Shown here: one piece after another, positions 38,590-64,000 of the stretch | Layout: each line of letters opens with the position of its first letter | Position numbering within the stretch: the stretch's first letter is position 1 | DNA from: Lytechinus pictus | Taxonomy: Eukaryota; Echinodermata; Echinoidea; Temnopleuroida; Toxopneustidae | Assembly (NCBI RefSeq): GCF_037042905.1 | Contig: NC_087254.1 | Coordinates: forward strand, 16,663,103-16,727,102 | DNA length: 64,000 bases | Direction of reading: 5' to 3' | The notes under the pieces: generated by a model | What the model saw: the letters and a program-made list of their open reading frames with translations, nothing else | What the model was told of the DNA's origin: nothing | The model's database searches: none | Translations under genes and position numbers: made by a program

Positions 38590-39500
38590 CACAATAGATG
38601 TCCCCCCCCCATGAACAAAGGATAATCCTCAGCACCGACGCCCATGGGTTGTGATATCATGATGTCCTAAGACAGGACCCCCTGTGTGGTGAAATAGGGT
38701 TGGCAATGTTTGGCTTACTTTCTCTTGTTTTGGGGATGTATGTTTGATTTTTCTTTTTTTACACTGACAGTTTCCATTCCAGCTAGTTATCATATAACTT
38801 GGCTCTAAAGTAAATCGAATTATTTTCATTCTTCTTTTTTTTTTAATTAAAAAGATTGTTTTGTACCCATTCAGACCAACTTTATAGGTACTTTCCGCCA
38901 TTAGAAGGCCATTAGAAGATTTTCAGTGCTCTGGTGAATAACAAATATAATCCCAAAGTTAATAATAAAAAAAAATCACAACTGAATGGAACTGAGTATT
39001 TTGGGTTACAAAAAGTAATATTTTAAAGAATTTCTTAAATGTATGTTGTATATTGCATACATCAACATGTAGATTACCACAGACAGGATGGTTGCACTGT
39101 ACAAGCTAAATGGTAATTTTCAAAAGAATAACTCACTTATAGATTGCTTCCCTTTTTCTGCTTGAACCATCTCCATAATAAAGTAACTTGCTCTTTCAAT
39201 GCTCAAATGGTGTGACAGTCCAAAATCTGCCAGGAGGCCACTGCTATTACCGGTGCCCCAGATTTCTTGTGCACACAGGTGAATAGGCAATAACACAGAT
39301 CCATGATACACGTATACAAACTGCACATGAAATAAATCACCAACTCCAGCACATCATCGGTAGTGCAATAAGTGACGGTGCATAATACCTATCCTTATTG
39401 GCAGCAATCATCAATACAGACAGTGCATGAACATGCTCTTGTTGATTCATTGTTCCCTAACAAAATAGACCAGGAAAGCATTTCATGGACCAAATAGTGA
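38590..39500. other. Intergenic stretch, nothing assigned
   Basis: AT-rich, with an 8-9 base C run near 38600 and a poly-A/T-rich segment at 38830. No gene or clear repeat was recognised. Confidence 0.5.
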
Positions 39501-39829
39501 GTGATTTTCCCTGACAATTGTTATAAGCTACTGCAAATCCTTGCATTTGATTGGCTGGGAGAAAATAAGTCACTGAATAAACTTTTCATGAAACACTACC
39601 CAGCTTACTCAACTGTGCAAACTCTTCAATTCCTTTTTGCTTGGCGGGGACTTAGTAACGAAGAATTCCATTCACATGTTATTCATGGATGAACTACAAT
39701 ACTTGGAATCCAGTTGCATTGCTTCATGATCAGTCAGGAAATTCTCTCGAAGTGGTGGCAACAACTTTTGTTAATTAATGCATAGGATTTGAAAGTGGTA
39801 TCATGGTCAAGCAGTCTATAGACCAATTC

Positions 39830-40190
39830 AGTTGGATGCTGTTTTTTTATGGTAATTTCTATTACGTGGGGGGCTTAAAGGATACCTTACAAAAAGATCA
39901 TGTCTGCACTGACATAGCAATGCACCTGGCTCATTGCATAACCCATTGAAAAGTGTTTTTATTTTTCTTTGGAAACCCCATGTTATAATGGCTGCCATAA
40001 ATTGCAGTGATATGAAATAAAATTCTTCTATAGATGAAGCCAACTTCACAGCACTGCGAATGCTGCCTATAACTGGATGGGCTTCCAAAATTTTTTTTTA
40101 CATAGCAACATACAAGGCTCATGCATAACTCATAACCCATTGGGTTATGCATGAATCATGTGTGCTGCTATGTTACTGAATAAATTACCC
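39830..40190. mobile_element. Palindromic repeat fragment, MITE-like
   Basis: It holds repeated and inverted ATGCATAACCCATTG, GCTCATGCATAAC and GCTGCTATGTTA / CATAGCAACAT words. Limits are uncertain. Confidence 0.45.
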
Positions 40191-40384
40191 ATTGTTAATA
40201 GACATAATTAACAGTCCCCAGTTATAAATTGATCAGTACTCGTTTCTCTGCTCACAGCATTTAATGAATCCCTTCATGCTAGTAACCCATTTCTGCATGG
40301 GTGAAAAATGACATATCTAGTTGACTGTCTGACCAGAAGACATTTGTGCTCCAAGATAAGGCCTATAAAAATGTTGTTGCCATC

Positions 40385-41780
40385 ATTATAACAATAATAA
40401 TAGGCGGCATTTATATAGCGCCATCTATCTAGAGATAATCTATGTATTCTGAGGCATATTTTTATTTTTATCATTATTACCCTGGCTTTAGCTCAAGCTT
40501 TATTTCAGCACTCAGCAGTCAGTCCGCAAGCCCCTGTGTTAATGAGCAAATGAGCAAGATTTATCCAAGTCCTCTCGTGGCTGAATTCATGTCCCTGCAA
40601 AATATCGTGAATTGTGAGACTTTCTTTCTCAAAGAATTTAACCACTTTTTCCTTGAGTAATATTGATTATTTTTGTACCATGGGCAAGAGTAAATGTTAC
40701 TCTTTTATATTGGTAATTTCTTTTGAATGAAATATTTTGATAAATAAGTGAATTTTTTACCTGAAAAGATGCATCAAACAGAATTTTCTTCCTCTGTTTT
40801 CACTTGCAAATTGTGCAACAATTTGTGTTTTAGGCACCAACATTATTTATATCATCAGAAAGCTCAAACTCTATACTTTCTTACAATGTCACTCTTGATA
40901 TGTGGCATCTTTTAGATGGGTCAGCAGCCAGCTTTGTCCACCAAGATGCAAGACGAGATTTCTGAAATTTCTGAGTAACATAAAATCCAGAGTTCTGATT
41001 GGCTGAATACTGTTTTCAAAACAAACAGGCGCGGGTAATTTGAAGAGATTACCACATGGTGAGTGTGACCTTGCAGAGGCCCAGTGTGGGGAACATTGGA
41101 ATTTGCGTGGCTGTGTGGTCTCTATGACCAATCAGAGCGCAGTATTCTTGTTTTTGAGCTGCAAAATGTACTTGGCCTATGAAAAGCTGGCTGCTGACCC
41201 ATCTAAAATACATCTTCTTGTAAAAATAATATCATATCAAAGCTTAGATCTTCAGCTTTATCATGATCTAAATATCATTTGTGCCCAAACAGAAATTAAG
41301 TGTGAAAACAACAACCTTTGTTACATGAAAAAAATATTTTGTTTCATGTTTTAGATCAAAAGTTTTTCCTATATTACAACATTCTTTTAAAATTCCAAAC
41401 ACATGACCTGAAAGAACGATTCTTCTTCTTTACAAAGATACCAAAAACATGAAATTTGGTCAATATTTAGAGCAGCAATGGCCGAATAAAAAGAGGTGTT
41501 TTGGTTCGCACCAAGCTCATTAACTATGCAAAAACCCTCTAGTCATGAATATCACTTGGATAAAAGAAGCTACTTTTTCAGGGCTTGCGGACTGACTGTC
41601 AGTACATGCATTCAAGGAGTTAATCCTGCTGGGTACCCATTCACCTCACCTGGGTTGAGTGCAGCACAATGTGGGTAAATTTCTTGCTGAAGGAAAACAC
41701 GCCATGGCTGGGATTCGAACCCAAGACCCTCTGTTTCAAAGTCCGAATACTAATCCACTGGGCCACAATGCTCCACATAA
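40385..41780 (-). mobile_element. tRNA-derived SINE split by a transposon
   Basis: On the minus strand the head (about 41780-41600) reads TGTGGCCCAGTGGATTAGTA, then GGGTTCGAATCCCAGCCATG (A- and B-box-like), then the body GGTGAGGTGAATGGGTACCC. The body resumes at 40516 and ends in a TAT repeat tail near 40385. The uninterrupted relative at 51485-51775 shows the join. The interruption is the element at 40517-41597. Confidence 0.8.
40517..41597 (-). mobile_element. Dispersed element, copy 2, with terminal inverted repeats
   Basis: It starts CAGTCAGTCCGCAAGCCC and ends GGGCTTGCGGACTGACTG. TCAG flanks both sides and may be a 4-bp target duplication. It matches 23995-25735 in opposite orientation, without the nested MITE. 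No transposase frame is visible, so it is presumably non-autonomous. Confidence 0.8.
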
Positions 41781-42169
41781 ACAAATGCAAACCCAAATAA
41801 ACAAATGCAATGTTTTTGTGAGATTTGCTCGAATTTATATTCAGTGGCTTAAAAAGCACTTAAATATTCATGAGGTTTGACTGCATAAATAAATCATCCT
41901 ATGTGTGCAGTGCAACAGCAAAGGTAACTAAAAAAAATTGACCAACCCAACTTTCCTATTTTGGAGGTATAGGGGCAACATAACTTTTGCAGGCCAAAGA
42001 TTCAAACAAGATCCATGGGCTGACAGATCTTTGACCTCTTGACTTCAACACGCTAGAGTCCCATTCCATCACAGGTGTCCATACAACACTGTTGAATAAA
42101 GGTGTCTTGCAGAACATCTAGCATCTGCATCGACATCATCACCAAAGACGTTGCCATTTCCACTTTCCA

Positions 42170-62833
<20,664 letters not shown>

Positions 62834-62904
62834 CTGCCAGAGGAAAATTTGAGTTGGAGATACAGATGAAAAATGAAAGAGATAAAAAATAAAGAAGATG
62901 AGAG

Positions 62905-63235
62905 ATTGCAGAGTAGGCTGTGGTGTAGAGGTACTGACTCTCACCTTGTAACTAACCAGAGGGTCATGTGTTTGAATCCCACCATGACCTAGCATCCTTT
63001 AGCAAGGCATCAATCCACACTTTACAACTCTCCACCCAGGTGTTAAAAGAATACCTGGTAGGATGTGATGCCTATGTAGTATACCTTGTAGTTGAGTCTT
63101 GAAGTTCTTGTTAAAATGCTCCCCAGGGAGTGGAGAATGTGCATAATATATCTGTAAAGTAAGCACTTAGAGACATTGCTCTGATATAAATGTATTAAGA
63201 GCTATATATGTGGATTATCATTATTATCATTTCCA
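62905..63235 (+). mobile_element. tRNA-derived SINE
   Basis: The head GGCTGTGGTGTAGAGGTACTG (A-box-like) and GTGTTTGAATCCCACCATG (B-box-like) is followed by a body unlike the other SINEs here and a tail with ATTATCATTATTATCAT. It lies in the intron upstream of TELO2 exon a. Confidence 0.75.
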
Positions 63236-63528
63236 TAAAATTATGTATCCCCTGATTAAAGTTGAGAAAATAAAGGTTTGATCAATGATAAATTGAAAAA
63301 AATAGGTCTCTAAGAATTTTTTCAATATATTTTATAACACAAATAAATGTAACATACACTTTTAAGCATACGTTCATTTCCTCATATTCTACCCTGAAAC
63401 TATGTCATAATCGTCCATAAATAAATAATATCAGAATAATCTACCGTATAAATAAAGTCAAAGTATACTTTGCAGATGGTTTGCATGGTTTTCAATCAAT
63501 CCATATGGAATAGGATAATTGATTCTCA

Positions 63529-64000
63529 TTAAAGGTCAAGTCCACCTTAGAAAAATGTTGATTTGAATCAATAGAGAAAAATCAGACAAGCATAATGCTG
63601 AAAATTTCATCAAAATCGGATGTAAAATAAAAAAATTATGACATTTTAAAGTTTTGCTTATTTTTCACAAAAAAGATATGCACAATTTAGTCACGGTCTG
63701 CTCTTTTTTTTATTGTTTGAATTATACAATATTTCATTTTTTTACAGATTTGACAAAGAGGACCAACTTGACTGAACCATATAATGTTAAACAATGGTAA
63801 TTTCACAAGTTCAGGGCAAAATAAAACTTGGTTTCAAGGGACAATGAGGAGAAAATTAGAATATTTCATATTTCACTTAATAACAGACAAAAAAAATAGT
63901 GAGTGATGTCATCAGCTCCCTCATTTGCATAATGACCTGGATACGCATATAACTATTTTGTGAAATTAAGCAAAAATAAAAAATGTCATAACTTTCTTAT
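63529..64000. mobile_element. MITE with TTAAAGGTCAAGTCCACC terminus, cut by the window edge
   Basis: Same family as 11982-12549 by its terminus and the inner AAATTTCATCAAAATCGGAT block. The second terminus is outside the window. Confidence 0.8.

Overview
This is eukaryotic (metazoan) nuclear DNA: AT-rich, full of introns with GT-AG boundaries, and packed with nested repeats. The conserved proteins are animal orthologues. The repeat content (tRNA-derived SINEs, many palindromic MITEs, poly-G-bearing inverted-repeat elements, a foldback element with minisatellite arms, abundant TACATGTA) points to an echinoderm, most likely a sea urchin. The species assignment is inference.

Three real genes are supported. 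(1) A USP31/USP43-type ubiquitin-specific protease on the minus strand. Its first coding exon (8931-10379) holds the catalytic Cys box. The rest lies to the left; no further exon is recognisable in the 8.9 kb available. (2) GTPBP1 on the plus strand, complete in 11 coding exons from 18734 to 32436. It encodes 639 residues with all GTPase motifs and EF-Tu-like domains. (3) TELO2 (Tel2) on the minus strand, 19 coding exons from 62833 down to a stop at 42170. It gives 735 complete codons in one continuous frame; the N-terminal exon(s) lie beyond position 64000. USP and GTPBP1 are divergent, GTPBP1 and TELO2 convergent. The gene products have unrelated jobs (deubiquitination; translational GTPase and mRNA surveillance; TTT-complex maturation of PIKK kinases), so no operon-like logic is implied.

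Layout. 1-8930 is the presumed first intron of the USP gene, with MITEs, a 313-bp-period tandem duplication and a GAT microsatellite. 10380-18733 is intergenic: a pentanucleotide satellite, an inverted-repeat element containing a CGGAACGG-type GC-rich repeat, a roughly 1.6 kb foldback element, and a CpG-rich stretch (17.7-18.2 kb) upstream of GTPBP1 with a possible small minus-strand coding exon. 18734-32436 is GTPBP1, whose 3.4 kb fourth intron holds a tandem array with a nuclear-receptor-like DR1 motif in each unit and nested MITEs. 32437-42169 is intergenic and MITE-rich. 42170-62833 is TELO2. Its introns hold SINEs, a 2.15 kb transposon-like insertion that splits a tRNA-like SINE head, a TTAA-flanked element, a second copy of the DR1 array in the opposite orientation, a non-LTR retrotransposon fragment, and a large TAC microsatellite next to an exon. 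62834-64000 is intron with a SINE and a truncated MITE.

All exon limits were derived by reading splice sites and checking phase by hand. No alignment or database search was run. Homology statements rest on remembered family sequences.
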